Positions 48,655 through 57,604 of a stretch of DNA of 64,000 nt are shown here, piece by piece. Each line of letters starts with the position of its first letter. Positions within the stretch are counted from its first letter, which is position 1. The position numbers were made by a program, and so were the translations under genes. The notes beneath the pieces are model-generated. The model had not been told where the DNA came from. It ran no database searches and saw nothing but the letters and a program-made list of their open reading frames with translations. Origin of the DNA: Arthrobacter sp. Soil736 (GTDB lineage Bacteria > Actinomycetota > Actinomycetes > Actinomycetales > Micrococcaceae); contig NZ_LMSB01000066.1 of the NCBI RefSeq assembly GCF_001428005.1, positions 41,028 through 105,027 of the forward strand, given 5' to 3'.

Positions 48655-49943
48655 GAGACCACCTCCACTGTGGTGATTTTGGAGAGCTCACGCCGGATGG
48701 CGAGCATGGCCGTGTAGGTGCAGAAGATGCGCTTCGGCTTGTCCTTTGCCCCGGCAATAAATGCGGCCAGGGCAGGCGTGATCTCCGTGTTCACGGCGCC
48801 GACGGCCACCTCGTCATACTGCAGCCGCAGCGCCATGTCGTAGGCGCGGGAGCCGGTCAGCTGGTCCACGCCGTCAGCCCGCAGGGACTCGAAGTCGACG
48901 TCCCACAGCCAGGACATGTCGCGACCGTCGGCGTAGTTGTCATTGATGGCGATCATGGTGGCGTAGCCGCCGGCCGGGAAGGACTTGAGGCCCAGCCGGA
49001 ACCCGCTCGGGTTCTTGACCAGCACAAGGTCCAGGGGGAGCCCGTCGACGACCAGGCTTTCGCCGCGGCCGAACGCCGGCGCCACCTGGGACAGTGCCGT
49101 CAAAAGGGCGGCGTGGTCCGCGGCGGCAGCGCCGCTGCCGCAGATGCTGCGCGCCAGCGTCAGCGCCGCTGCAGCATTGAAGATGTTGTAGACGCCGCGG
49201 AGCTTCATCGCGGTGGTGACCGTGCCGCCGTCGTACTCAAAATCGGCGTTGTCCGGCCCCACCCGGCGGAGGACGACGTCGGCGGGCGGCTTTTGCTGCA
49301 CCGCCGCCGGCGCAGGGCTGCCGGGACCGGCGCGCAGTTCGTCGTCGTTGGGAAAAGTGCTCAGCAGCGAGTCGTCCAGGCCGAAGTATCGGACCTCCGG
49401 ACCGTCCAGCGTGTCGGCGATCCGTGCCACTCGGGGATCCTCCCGGTTCAGGACCACGGTGCCGGTGGTCTTGGAGGCGATGTGCTGGAGAAGCTGGGCG
49501 GTCTTGTCGATCTCGCCGAAGCGGTCCAGCTGGTCACGGAGAACGTTGAGCAGCAGGCTGTAGCGCGGCGGGACCCGGTTGACGAAGTGCACGGCGTGGG
49601 CCTCGTCCAGTTCCAGCACGGCGATGTCGGCGTCGAGCCGTCCGCGCCAGTCCACGTCGCCGAGCAGGGCGGCGGCCACGCCCCTGGTGAAATTGCTGCC
49701 GGTGCGGTTGGTGAAGACCTTCAGGCCCTGGCTTTCCAGCAGTTCCACCACCATCTTGGTGGTGGTGGTCTTGCCGTTGGTTCCGCTCACCACGGCTACA
49801 CCGTGGGGGAGCGTGGACAGTGTCCGCTGCATGAACCCGGGATCGATTTTTTCGACCACAAGCCCGGGGAGAGCGGAGCCTCCGCCCCTGAGCCGGGAGA
49901 CCCGGCGGACGAGCTTGCCGAGCGGAACGCTGAAGGAAAACAT
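48651..49943 (-). CDS. murT: Lipid II isoglutaminyl synthase, MurT subunit
   Basis: A 430-residue Mur-ligase-like ATPase: P-loop SGTNGKTTTTKM, NRTGSNFTRGVAAALL, ELDEAHAVHFVN, and the C-terminal domain (DUF1727) with VKNPSGFRLGLKSF and DINDNYADGRD-like AINDNYADGRDMSWLWDVDF. With GatD it amidates the alpha-carboxyl of D-Glu in lipid II. The Cys4 zinc-ribbon insertion of staphylococcal MurT is absent: the region around residue 210-235 (AGPGSPAPAAVQQKPPADVV) has no Cys. ATG 49943 is used. Confidence 0.95.
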   Translation of the reverse strand: MFSFSVPLGKLVRRVSRLRGGGSALPGLVVEKIDPGFMQRTLSTLPHGVAVVSGTNGKTTTTKMVVELLESQGLKVFTNRTGSNFTRGVAAALLGDVDWRGRLDADIAVLELDEAHAVHFVNRVPPRYSLLLNVLRDQLDRFGEIDKTAQLLQHIASKTTGTVVLNREDPRVARIADTLDGPEVRYFGLDDSLLSTFPNDDELRAGPGSPAPAAVQQKPPADVVLRRVGPDNADFEYDGGTVTTAMKLRGVYNIFNAAAALTLARSICGSGAAAADHAALLTALSQVAPAFGRGESLVVDGLPLDLVLVKNPSGFRLGLKSFPAGGYATMIAINDNYADGRDMSWLWDVDFESLRADGVDQLTGSRAYDMALRLQYDEVAVGAVNTEITPALAAFIAGAKDKPKRIFCTYTAMLAIRRELSKITTVEVVS

Positions 49944-50022
49944 GCTCTGTAATATATCCCAGTAGCGGCATGCAATGAGTCGGGCCGGCGCCGGCGGGGA
50001 CACTGAGCGGCGTCCGGGACAC

Positions 50023-50028
50023 TATGCT
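50023..50028 (+). promoter_or_regulatory. -10 element of a possible leaderless transcript (pdxT)
   Basis: TATGCT ends 6 nt before ATG 50035 with no ribosome site between them. Confidence 0.5.
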
Positions 50029-50034
50029 GTTTGG

Positions 50035-50757
50035 ATGACCAACCCCCTTTCCACCGCGCTTCCGCGCCCGCGTTCAGGTGCCGGTTCAGGCCTGCGCATC
50101 GGCGTGCTCGCCCTTCAGGGCGACTTCCGCGAGCACCTTCGGGCCGTCGAAGCGGCCGGCGCAACCGGCATCGGAATCCGGCGTCCGGCCGAACTCGAGG
50201 ACCTGGACGGGATCATCATTCCCGGCGGTGAATCCACCACCATCGACAAGCTGGCGCGTGCCTTTGACCTGGCGGATCCGCTGCGGCAACGCATTGCCGA
50301 CGGACTGCCCGTGTACGGTTCCTGCGCAGGGATGATCCTGCTCGCACACGACATCGCCGACCCCGCCACGGACCTCGCCGGAAACCCGCAGCAGACGTTC
50401 GGCGGGCTGGACATCACCGTGCGCCGGAACGCGTTCGGCCGCCAGCGTGAGTCGTTCGAAACCGACCTCGACTTCAAGGGCCTGGATTTCAGCGCCACCG
50501 AAGAGGGCGTCGCCCCGGTCCACGCGGTGTTCATCCGCGGGCCCTGGGTGGAGCGCGTCGGGCCGGGCGTCGAGGTGCTCGCCCAGGTGGAACCGGCGGA
50601 TCCCGTGCATGCGTCCCACGCAGCCCATCTGCAGGGGACGGCTAGAATTGTTGCAGTGCGGTCCGGCCACCTGCTGGCCACCTCCTTCCACCCGGAAGTG
50701 ACGGGGGAGAAGCGCGTGCATGAACTTTTTATTCGAATGATCAGAGGAGAAGCGTAA
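50035..50757 (+). CDS. pdxT: Pyridoxal 5'-phosphate synthase, glutaminase subunit
   Basis: A 240-residue glutaminase that feeds ammonia to PdxS. It has IGVLALQGDFREHLRA, PGGESTTIDKLA, catalytic Cys in YGSCAGMILLA and the His-Glu pair in TSFHPEVTGEKRVH. ATG 50035 gives an N-terminal extension of about 20 residues before the domain (PLSTALPRPRSGAG), so a later start cannot be excluded. yebC follows 3 bp after the stop. Confidence 0.95.
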   Translation: MTNPLSTALPRPRSGAGSGLRIGVLALQGDFREHLRAVEAAGATGIGIRRPAELEDLDGIIIPGGESTTIDKLARAFDLADPLRQRIADGLPVYGSCAGMILLAHDIADPATDLAGNPQQTFGGLDITVRRNAFGRQRESFETDLDFKGLDFSATEEGVAPVHAVFIRGPWVERVGPGVEVLAQVEPADPVHASHAAHLQGTARIVAVRSGHLLATSFHPEVTGEKRVHELFIRMIRGEA

Positions 50758-50760
50758 AGC

Positions 50761-51516
50761 ATGTCAGGCCACTCCAAATGGGCAACGACCAAGCACAAGA
50801 AGGCCATCCTTGATAGCCGCCGGGCCAAGTCGTTCGCCAAGCTGATCAAGAACATCGAAGTTGCTGCCCGGATGGGCGGCCCGGACCTGGCCGGCAACCC
50901 CAGCCTGGAACTCGCCGTCACCAAGGCGAAGAAGACCTCGGTCCCGGCCGACAACATCGACCGTGCCATCAAGCGCGGCGCAGGCCTCACCGGCGAAGTC
51001 GTTGACTACACGGAAATCATGTATGAATGCCGCGGCCCGCAGGGTTCGGCGCTGCTGATCGAATGCCTCACGGACAACAAGAACCGTGCCGCATCTGAGG
51101 TCCGGCTTGCCATTTCCCGCAACGGCGGCACCATCGCCGATCCCGGTTCCGTCAGCTACCTCTTCTCCCGCAAGGGCGTGGTCACGCTGCCCAAGAACGT
51201 GCTCAGCGAGGACGACGTCCTGATGGCGGTGCTCGACGCCGGTGCCGAGGAAGTCAAGGACAACGGCGACACCTTTGAAATCCACTCGGACCCGAAGGAC
51301 CTCCAGGCCGTCCGCGATGCACTCAAGGAAGCCGGAATCGAATACGACACCGACGAGGCCGAATTCGTCCCCTCCATGGAGGTGCCCCTTGACCTGGACG
51401 CCGCCAAGAAGTTCATGAAGCTCGTCGACGCCCTGGAAGACCTCGACGACGTTCAGAACGTCTACAGCAACGCCGACCTCAGCGACGAAGTGCAGGCCGC
51501 ACTGGAAGCCGAGTGA
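50761..51516 (+). CDS. yebC: YebC/PmpR-family regulatory/ribosome-rescue protein
   Basis: A 251-residue protein starting MSGHSKWATTKHKKAILDSRR, with DNKNRAASEVRLAISRNGG and the C-terminal GAEEVKDNGDTFEIHSDP. The family was described as transcriptional regulators and more recently as factors that help ribosomes through proline stretches. It is the usual neighbour of ruvC. Confidence 0.96.
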   Translation: MSGHSKWATTKHKKAILDSRRAKSFAKLIKNIEVAARMGGPDLAGNPSLELAVTKAKKTSVPADNIDRAIKRGAGLTGEVVDYTEIMYECRGPQGSALLIECLTDNKNRAASEVRLAISRNGGTIADPGSVSYLFSRKGVVTLPKNVLSEDDVLMAVLDAGAEEVKDNGDTFEIHSDPKDLQAVRDALKEAGIEYDTDEAEFVPSMEVPLDLDAAKKFMKLVDALEDLDDVQNVYSNADLSDEVQAALEAE

Positions 51517-51550
51517 TCCCGCAGCGCTGCTGTGAATTTGAGGCCCGGCC

Positions 51551-52129
51551 TTGACCCTGCGCGTGTTGGGAGTCGACCCGGGCCTCACCCGTTGCGGCAT
51601 CGGCGTGGTGGACGTCGAGAAGAACCGCCGCGCCACAATGGTGGCCGTCGGCGTGGTGGGCACGTCCCCCGAGGAGACGCTGGACCAGCGCCTGCTGGTC
51701 ATCGCCCTCGCCATTGACGACTGGCTCGACCGCTATGAGCCGCACGTGCTGGCGGTGGAGCGCGTTTTCTCCCAGTTGAACGTCAGCACGGTGATGGGTG
51801 TGGCGCAGGCCTCCGGCGTCGTCATCGCGGCAGCCGCCCGTCGGGGCATACCGGTGGCGCTGCACACGCCGTCGGAAGTCAAAGCGGCCGTGACCGGCAG
51901 CGGCAACTCGAACAAGGAAGCCGTCACCAAACTGGTGACCAAGATTCTCCGGCTCGACGCCCCGCCGCGTCCAGCAGATGCAGCTGACGCCCTCGCCCTT
52001 GCCATCACCCACGCATGGCGGGCGGGCAGCGGAGCGGCCGTGGCGACCACCGGGCCGGGATCGCAGTCGCTGACACCGGCCCAGCGGGCCTGGGCCGAGG
52101 CAGAGGCCAAGGCGCGCCGTGCGCGCTGA
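51551..52129 (+). CDS. ruvC: Crossover junction endodeoxyribonuclease RuvC
   Basis: A 192-residue Holliday-junction resolvase. Catalytic acidic residues are in GVDPGLTRCG (Asp7), AVERVFSQ (Glu), and the late ADAADALALAI region. TTG 51551 is the start and produces the conserved MTLRVLGVD N-terminus. It is followed by ruvA after an 81-bp gap that carries a possible SOS box. Confidence 0.95.
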   Translation: MTLRVLGVDPGLTRCGIGVVDVEKNRRATMVAVGVVGTSPEETLDQRLLVIALAIDDWLDRYEPHVLAVERVFSQLNVSTVMGVAQASGVVIAAAARRGIPVALHTPSEVKAAVTGSGNSNKEAVTKLVTKILRLDAPPRPADAADALALAITHAWRAGSGAAVATTGPGSQSLTPAQRAWAEAEAKARRAR

Positions 52130-52154
52130 TTGTCCGCGGCCCTTGCTAGGGTAT

Positions 52155-52170
52155 TCGTAGATATGTTCGG
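52155..52170 (+). promoter_or_regulatory. Weak candidate SOS box before ruvA
   Basis: TCGTAG-ATAT-GTTCGG keeps 9 of 12 arm positions of TCGAAC-N4-GTTCGA. It lies between ruvC and ruvA. Confidence 0.4.
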
Positions 52171-52210
52171 ATAGTCGGTCTTTGCCGGCGGTAAGTTCAG
52201 GAGCCCGGCC

Positions 52211-52855
52211 TTGATAAGTTTTCTCCGCGGAACCGTAGCGCACGTTGGCCTGTCCACGGCTGTGATCGATCTCAACGGTGCCGGCATGAGCGTTCATGCC
52301 ACGCCGCAGACCCTCAGCAAACTGCGGACCGGCGAGGAGGGGAAGCTGTTTACGTCCCTGATTGTTCGGGAGGACTCGCTGACGCTGTTCGGCTTTGCCT
52401 CCGACGACGAACGGGAAGTCTTCGATGTCCTGCTCAGCGTCAGCGGCGTCGGGCCCCGGCTCGCCCTGGCCGTCCTGGCTGTCCACGATCCGGAAGCGAT
52501 CCGCGTCGCGGCGCACACCGGCGACAGCAAGACGTTCACTAAGGTTCCGGGCATCGGCCCGAAGGTTGCCGGCCGCATCGTCCTTGAACTGGCCGGAAAG
52601 CTGGTTCCGCACGGCACCTCGGCAGCTGCCGCCCCCGCCGCCTCCGCCGAATCGGTCTGGAAGCCGCAGGTGGTGGCTGCCATGACCAGCCTCGGCTGGT
52701 CCGAGAAGGACGCCACCGGCAGCATCGACAAGGCACTGGCCGATACACCGGACCTTGCGGAGCAGGGAAACGTTGCCGAGATCCTGCGCACCACGCTGCG
52801 CTGGCTCGGCCAGGACGGCGCCCGCGCCGGCAACCGGGTAGGCAGCCGTGGCTGA
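52211..52855 (+). CDS. ruvA: Holliday junction branch migration protein RuvA
   Basis: A 214-residue junction-binding protein: OB fold (MISFLRGTVAHVGLSTAVID), tandem HhH motifs (SVSGVGPRLALAVL, KVPGIGPKVAGRIVLEL) and a C-terminal RuvB-interacting domain after an Ala-rich linker. TTG 52211 is the start. The stop overlaps ruvB by 8 bp. Confidence 0.96.
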   Translation: MISFLRGTVAHVGLSTAVIDLNGAGMSVHATPQTLSKLRTGEEGKLFTSLIVREDSLTLFGFASDDEREVFDVLLSVSGVGPRLALAVLAVHDPEAIRVAAHTGDSKTFTKVPGIGPKVAGRIVLELAGKLVPHGTSAAAAPAASAESVWKPQVVAAMTSLGWSEKDATGSIDKALADTPDLAEQGNVAEILRTTLRWLGQDGARAGNRVGSRG

Positions 52856-53948
52856 ACCGTCCCTCGTTGCCGGGGGAGAAGAGCCGGAGGAGCGGGCCAT
52901 CGAGGCCGCCCTTCGGCCGAAGAACCTCCACGACTTCGTGGGCCAGCACCGGGTCCGCAAACAGCTGTCCCTCGTGCTGCAGGCCTCCCGGATGCGGGGC
53001 CGCAGCGCGGACCACGTGCTTTTTTCCGGGCCGCCGGGACTCGGCAAAACCACGCTGGCCATGATAGTCGCCGCGGAAATGAACGCGCCGCTGCGCATCA
53101 GCAGCGGCCCCGCCATCCAGCACGCCGGGGATCTTGCCGCCATTCTTTCCTCGCTGTCCGAGGGCGAGGTTCTCTTCCTGGACGAAATCCACCGGATGTC
53201 CCGCCCCGCCGAGGAAATGCTCTACATGGCGATGGAAGACTTCCGGGTGGACATTGTGGTGGGCAAGGGCGCGGGGGCAACGGCCATCCCGCTTGAGCTG
53301 CCCCCCTTCACGCTGGTCGGCGCCACCACCCGCGCAGGACTCCTGCCGGGGCCGCTGCGTGACAGGTTCGGTTTCACCGGGCACCTCGAGTTCTATTCCG
53401 TGGAAGAGCTCGAGCTCGTGCTGCGCAGATCCGCCGGTCTCCTTGACCTGAAGGTGAACTCGGCGGGATTCAGCGAAATCGCGGGCAGGTCCCGCGGCAC
53501 GCCGCGTATCGCCAACAGGCTGCTGAGGCGGGTCAGGGACTGGGCCCTGGTGCACGGCATCGAACAGATCGACGCCAGGTCAGCCTCGGCAGCGCTGGAC
53601 ATGTACGAGGTGGACAAGCGCGGCCTGGACCGCCTGGACCGCGCCGTGCTGGAAGCGCTGATCACCAAGTTCGGCGGCGGCCCCGTCGGACTGTCAACCC
53701 TGGCCATAGCCGTCGGCGAGGAGCCGGAGACCGTGGAGACGGTGGCCGAGCCGTATCTGGTCCGGGAGGGCCTGCTCGGCCGCACGCCCCGGGGCCGCAT
53801 CGCCATGGCGCCGGCATGGACCCACCTGGGCTTCGCGGTTCCTTCCGGCGTGTTCGGGCAGGAACCGCTGGACGTGTTCGCTGTTGACGAACTCACCGGC
53901 GAGACGGGCGCAGAGACCGAATCGCAATGGATTCCGAACAGCCACTAG
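52848..53948 (+). CDS. ruvB: Holliday junction branch migration helicase RuvB
   Basis: A 366-residue AAA+ motor with Walker A GPPGLGKTTLAM, Walker B LFLDEIHRM, the sensor GATTRAGLLPGPLRDRFG and C-terminal winged helix (PVGLSTLAIAVGEEPETVE). GTG 52848 is the start. It drives branch migration with RuvA. Confidence 0.97.
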   Translation: MAEPSLVAGGEEPEERAIEAALRPKNLHDFVGQHRVRKQLSLVLQASRMRGRSADHVLFSGPPGLGKTTLAMIVAAEMNAPLRISSGPAIQHAGDLAAILSSLSEGEVLFLDEIHRMSRPAEEMLYMAMEDFRVDIVVGKGAGATAIPLELPPFTLVGATTRAGLLPGPLRDRFGFTGHLEFYSVEELELVLRRSAGLLDLKVNSAGFSEIAGRSRGTPRIANRLLRRVRDWALVHGIEQIDARSASAALDMYEVDKRGLDRLDRAVLEALITKFGGGPVGLSTLAIAVGEEPETVETVAEPYLVREGLLGRTPRGRIAMAPAWTHLGFAVPSGVFGQEPLDVFAVDELTGETGAETESQWIPNSH

Positions 53949-54126
53949 CACCGTTGCACGCGGTTTCCCTCTAGACTGGAAAGACGCTCGGCACCTCCGG
54001 GCTTTGTTTCCGTGGCTGGCGCCAGCCAGCCAGCCGCCGTAGTCAGTCACCCGTGTCTGGCCCGACGCCGGTACAAAGCGGATGTTGCTGTCAACCAGCT
54101 ACGCAAGTACAGAATGGAACTTCCCT

Positions 54127-54570
54127 GTGTTCGGACATATTACTGCCCAGGCCCAGCCGCAGGCCGGCGGCGGCATCGACATCATGACCATCCTGCTGTT
54201 CGTCATGCTCGGCATCTTCATCTTCATGATGTTCCGCCGGAACAAGAAGACCCAGCAGCAGCAGGCCACGCTCCAGTCGCAGTTTGCGCCGGGGGTTGAG
54301 GTCATGACCAGCTTCGGCCTGTACGGCCGCATTGTGTCGATCGATGACGAAGACAACAAGGTTGTTCTGGAACTCTCGCCCGGCAACCTGGCCACCGTCC
54401 ACCGCCAGGCCGTCACCAAGATCGTGGAGCCCGCCGCCGACGAGGCGCACGCCGTTCCCGATGACGCGTCGTCGCTGACGGCCGAGGAGCCCGGAAACGC
54501 CCCCGCCGCCATCGAGACGCCGGATGAAACCCTGAAGCGCCTCAATGACGAGGGCAAAAAGGACATCTAG
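54127..54570 (+). CDS. yajC: Preprotein translocase subunit YajC
   Basis: A protein of about 147 residues with one transmembrane segment (MTILLFVMLGIFIFMMFRRN) and the cytosolic YajC domain (FAPGVEVMTSFGLYGRIVSI), which works with SecDF. The C-terminus is acidic. GTG 54127 is used; ATG 54082 would add 15 residues. Neither start has a strong ribosome site. Confidence 0.88.
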   Translation: MFGHITAQAQPQAGGGIDIMTILLFVMLGIFIFMMFRRNKKTQQQQATLQSQFAPGVEVMTSFGLYGRIVSIDDEDNKVVLELSPGNLATVHRQAVTKIVEPAADEAHAVPDDASSLTAEEPGNAPAAIETPDETLKRLNDEGKKDI

Positions 54571-54677
54571 TCCGCCGCCGCGTCCCTTTGGGCACCACCA
54601 TCTACGGCTGCGGGCTGCCGCCGGTACGGGTCACACCCGCACCGGCGGCTCCTCCGTAAATAATAGAAAGATCGACA

Positions 54678-56435
54678 ATGGCACGAACTGGCCGCAATAA
54701 ACCATCCCTCAGGGTGCTGGTCTGGCTTGGCGTAATTCTGGCTGTCCTGACGGCCGTCCTTGCGGGCGGCACCATGGCCGGAAAGGCAAGCTGGGCCCCG
54801 AAGCTCGCGCTGGACCTTGAGGGCGGCACCCAGATGATCCTGGCGCCCAAGGTTGAGGGTGGTTCCGACATCAACGAGGAACAGCTCAACCAGGCGGTGG
54901 CGATCATCCGCCAGCGCGTGGACGGTTCCGGCGTCGCGGAAGCTGAAATCAGCACCCAGTCGGGCCGTAACGTGGTGGTCAGCCTCCCCGGAACTCCTTC
55001 TTCGGAGACCCGGGCCCTCATCCAGGCGTCCGCGGACATGAACTTCCGCCCGGTCCTGGTCACGGGACCCGGCGCAGCTGTTCCCGCAGAATCCCGCACA
55101 CCGGCAGCGAAGCTGCCCAAGCCGACGGCAAAGCCTGCGAACGCCAGCGACTCCAACTGGATCACGGCGGACATCCAGAAGCAGTTCGAGGCGCTCGACT
55201 GCGACAAGCCGGCGCAGGATAAGCAGGAGCGCTCCGACCCGGCCAAGCCGCTGGTGACCTGTGAGCCCGCCACCGCCGAGACCCCCGCCATCAAGTACAT
55301 TCTTGGTCCCGTGGAGGTCAAGGGCGTGGAGATCCAGGGGTCGACGTTCCAGCTCCAGCAGGGCGCCCAGGGTGCCGTCACCAATGAGTGGGCCGTCAAC
55401 ATCCAGTTCAACGGCGAAGGAACGGCGAAGTTCAAGACCGTCACCGAGCGCCTGAACCAGTTCTACGTTGCCGCCGGCGGCGAAACCGGCTCGGATCCGA
55501 AGTCCCAGTTCGCCATCGTCCTGGACGACCAGGTCATCTCGGCTCCGCGGTCCCAGGCGGTAATCACCGACGGGCGCCCGCAGATCACCGGCGGGTTCAC
55601 CGAGAAGTCGGCCAAGGCCCTGTCCGATCAGCTGCGCTTTGGTGCGCTGCCCATCAGCTTCGACATCCAGAGCGAGCAGCAGATCTCCGCGACCCTTGGC
55701 GGCGAGCAGCTCCGCATGGGCCTGCTTGCAGGCCTGATCGGACTCTTGCTGGTGGTGGTGTATTCCCTGTTCCAGTACCGTGCCCTGGGCTTCGTCACCA
55801 TCGCGTCCCTCGTGGTGGCAGGTGCCTTGACCTATCTGGCCATCGCCATCCTGGGCTGGACGGAAAACTACCGCCTGTCCCTCGCAGGCGTGGCCGGCAT
55901 CATCGTGTCGATCGGCCAGACAGCGGACTCGTTCATCGTCTACTTCGAACGTATCCGCGACGAGCTCCGCGAAGGCCGCGGCCTCGTCTCGGCTGTCGAG
56001 AACGGCTGGAAGCGGGCCAAGCGAACGGTGCTGGCCTCCAAGGCCGTCAACCTTCTGGCCGCCCTGGTGCTGTACTTCGTGGCCGTGGGCAACGTGCGGG
56101 GCTTTGCCTTCACGCTGGGCCTGACAGCACTTGCCGACCTCATGGTCGTGTTCATGTTCACGCACCCCATGCTGCGGCTGCTGGCCCGCACCCGGTTCTT
56201 CGGCGAAGGCCACAAGTTCTCGGGCCTCGACCCCGCGAGCCTCGGCGCGGTGCCGCTGTACCGCGGCGCCGGCAGGCTCCGCAGCCCGGAGGACAAGCCG
56301 TCCCTGGTGCGCGCAAAGAACAAGGGTGCCGCTGCTGAAGCGGAGCGCAGGATGACCATCGCTGAACGCCGCCGCGCGGAGCAGCAGGAGCAGCTCGCGG
56401 GTTCCTCCAAGGGCCCGGCCAAGGAGGGCAAGTAA
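54678..56435 (+). CDS. secD: Protein translocase subunit SecD
   Basis: A 585-residue inner-membrane protein that uses the proton gradient to help pull proteins out. N-terminal segment, the DLEGGTQMIL motif, the large periplasmic domain with an actinobacterial insert (about residues 130-210), then five membrane segments with SLAGVAGIIVSIGQTADSFI and VYFERIRDELREGR. The C-terminal tail is basic. ATAGAAAGATCGACA precedes ATG 54678. It overlaps secF by 1 bp (TAATG). Confidence 0.96.
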   Translation: MARTGRNKPSLRVLVWLGVILAVLTAVLAGGTMAGKASWAPKLALDLEGGTQMILAPKVEGGSDINEEQLNQAVAIIRQRVDGSGVAEAEISTQSGRNVVVSLPGTPSSETRALIQASADMNFRPVLVTGPGAAVPAESRTPAAKLPKPTAKPANASDSNWITADIQKQFEALDCDKPAQDKQERSDPAKPLVTCEPATAETPAIKYILGPVEVKGVEIQGSTFQLQQGAQGAVTNEWAVNIQFNGEGTAKFKTVTERLNQFYVAAGGETGSDPKSQFAIVLDDQVISAPRSQAVITDGRPQITGGFTEKSAKALSDQLRFGALPISFDIQSEQQISATLGGEQLRMGLLAGLIGLLLVVVYSLFQYRALGFVTIASLVVAGALTYLAIAILGWTENYRLSLAGVAGIIVSIGQTADSFIVYFERIRDELREGRGLVSAVENGWKRAKRTVLASKAVNLLAALVLYFVAVGNVRGFAFTLGLTALADLMVVFMFTHPMLRLLARTRFFGEGHKFSGLDPASLGAVPLYRGAGRLRSPEDKPSLVRAKNKGAAAEAERRMTIAERRRAEQQEQLAGSSKGPAKEGK

Positions 56436-57454
56436 TGTCCAGTTTTGCGAAATTCGGTAACGAGCTCTACACGGGCAGGCGTTCCTACGACTTCGTCGGC
56501 AAGAAAAAGCTCTGGTTCCTCATTGCCGCCGTCGCCATCGCCCTGGCCGTCCTGATTCCGGTGGCCAAGGGCGGGTTCAACCTCGGCATTGAATTCCGCG
56601 GCGGCTCCGAGTTCACCGTCTCCAACGTTAAGACCACCGACGCGTCCCTGGGCGAGAAGGCTGTGCACGACGTTGTCGCCGGAAGCGTTCCGCGCGTGGC
56701 GAACGTCGCCGGCACCACCATGCGGATCCAGACGGACAAGCTCACGGACGACGAGACCATCAAGATCAAAGAAGGCCTGACCACGGCATACGGGGTCACC
56801 GACAACGAGGTGACCTCCACCTTCGTGGGGCCGACCTGGGGTGCGGACGTCACCAAGCAGGCCCTGATCGGGCTGGTGGTTTTCGTGGCCCTGGCGACGG
56901 TCCTGATGGCACTGTATTTCCGGACCTGGAAGATGTCGCTGTCCGCGATCGCGGGCATGCTGGTGACGATGTTCATCACGGCCGGCGTGTACGCGCTGAG
57001 TGATTTCGAGGTCACGCCATCGGCGATCATCGGATTCCTGACAGTGCTGAGCTATTCGCTGTACGACACTGTGGTGGTGTTCGACAAGATCCGCGAGAAC
57101 ACGGCGGATCTGGACTCGTCCACCCGCCGCACGTTCGGCGAAGAGGTCAACCTGGCCGTCAACCAGACCCTGGTGCGTTCCATCAACACCATGATGGTGG
57201 CCATCCTGCCCGTGGGGGCGATCCTGTTCATCGGTGCCGGCCTGCTCGGTGCAGGAACCCTGCGCGACCTCTCGCTGGCCCTCTTCGTAGGGATCCTCAT
57301 CGGCACCGCGGCTACGATCTTCGTCGCTGCGCCCATGTACGCCTGGCTGCGGCAGAACGAACCGGCCCTGGTCAAGCAGGCCCAGCGCGTGGAGCGCCGC
57401 CGGGCGGACAGCGCCGCCAAGGACGCGGCCGCCGCGCAGCCCGCACAGGCCTAG
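56435..57454 (+). CDS. secF: Protein translocase subunit SecF
   Basis: A 339-residue partner of SecD with six membrane segments: GGFNLGIEFRGGSEFTV at the periplasmic start, LTVLSYSLYDTVVVFDKIRE, and NQTLVRSINTMMVAILPVGA. It is directly behind secD (shared A of TAATG) and followed by a strong terminator. Confidence 0.96.
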   Translation: MSSFAKFGNELYTGRRSYDFVGKKKLWFLIAAVAIALAVLIPVAKGGFNLGIEFRGGSEFTVSNVKTTDASLGEKAVHDVVAGSVPRVANVAGTTMRIQTDKLTDDETIKIKEGLTTAYGVTDNEVTSTFVGPTWGADVTKQALIGLVVFVALATVLMALYFRTWKMSLSAIAGMLVTMFITAGVYALSDFEVTPSAIIGFLTVLSYSLYDTVVVFDKIRENTADLDSSTRRTFGEEVNLAVNQTLVRSINTMMVAILPVGAILFIGAGLLGAGTLRDLSLALFVGILIGTAATIFVAAPMYAWLRQNEPALVKQAQRVERRRADSAAKDAAAAQPAQA

Positions 57455-57469
57455 CAAGCGCCCAGCAGG

Positions 57470-57507
57470 GGCCGGATGCCGTCATCATGACGGCATCCGG
57501 CCTTTTT
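57470..57507 (+). terminator. Rho-independent terminator after secF
   Basis: A 15-bp perfect stem (57470-57484 with 57488-57502) around TCA is followed by TTTTT (57503-57507). Confidence 0.95.
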
Positions 57508-57564
57508 GCGTCGAAGCCCCGGCCGTCGGACGGAGCCGGTTATCGAACAGGCCCGCGGCGGGAA

Positions 57565-57570
57565 TAGACT
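57565..57570 (+). promoter_or_regulatory. -10 element of rel
   Basis: TAGACT lies 7 nt before TTG 57578 and 34 nt before TTG 57605. A transcript from here would have a 5' leader of about 28 nt to 57605. Confidence 0.45.
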
Positions 57571-57604
57571 GGGATAATTGAACGGGTTGATGAGGGGTGC
57601 TTCA

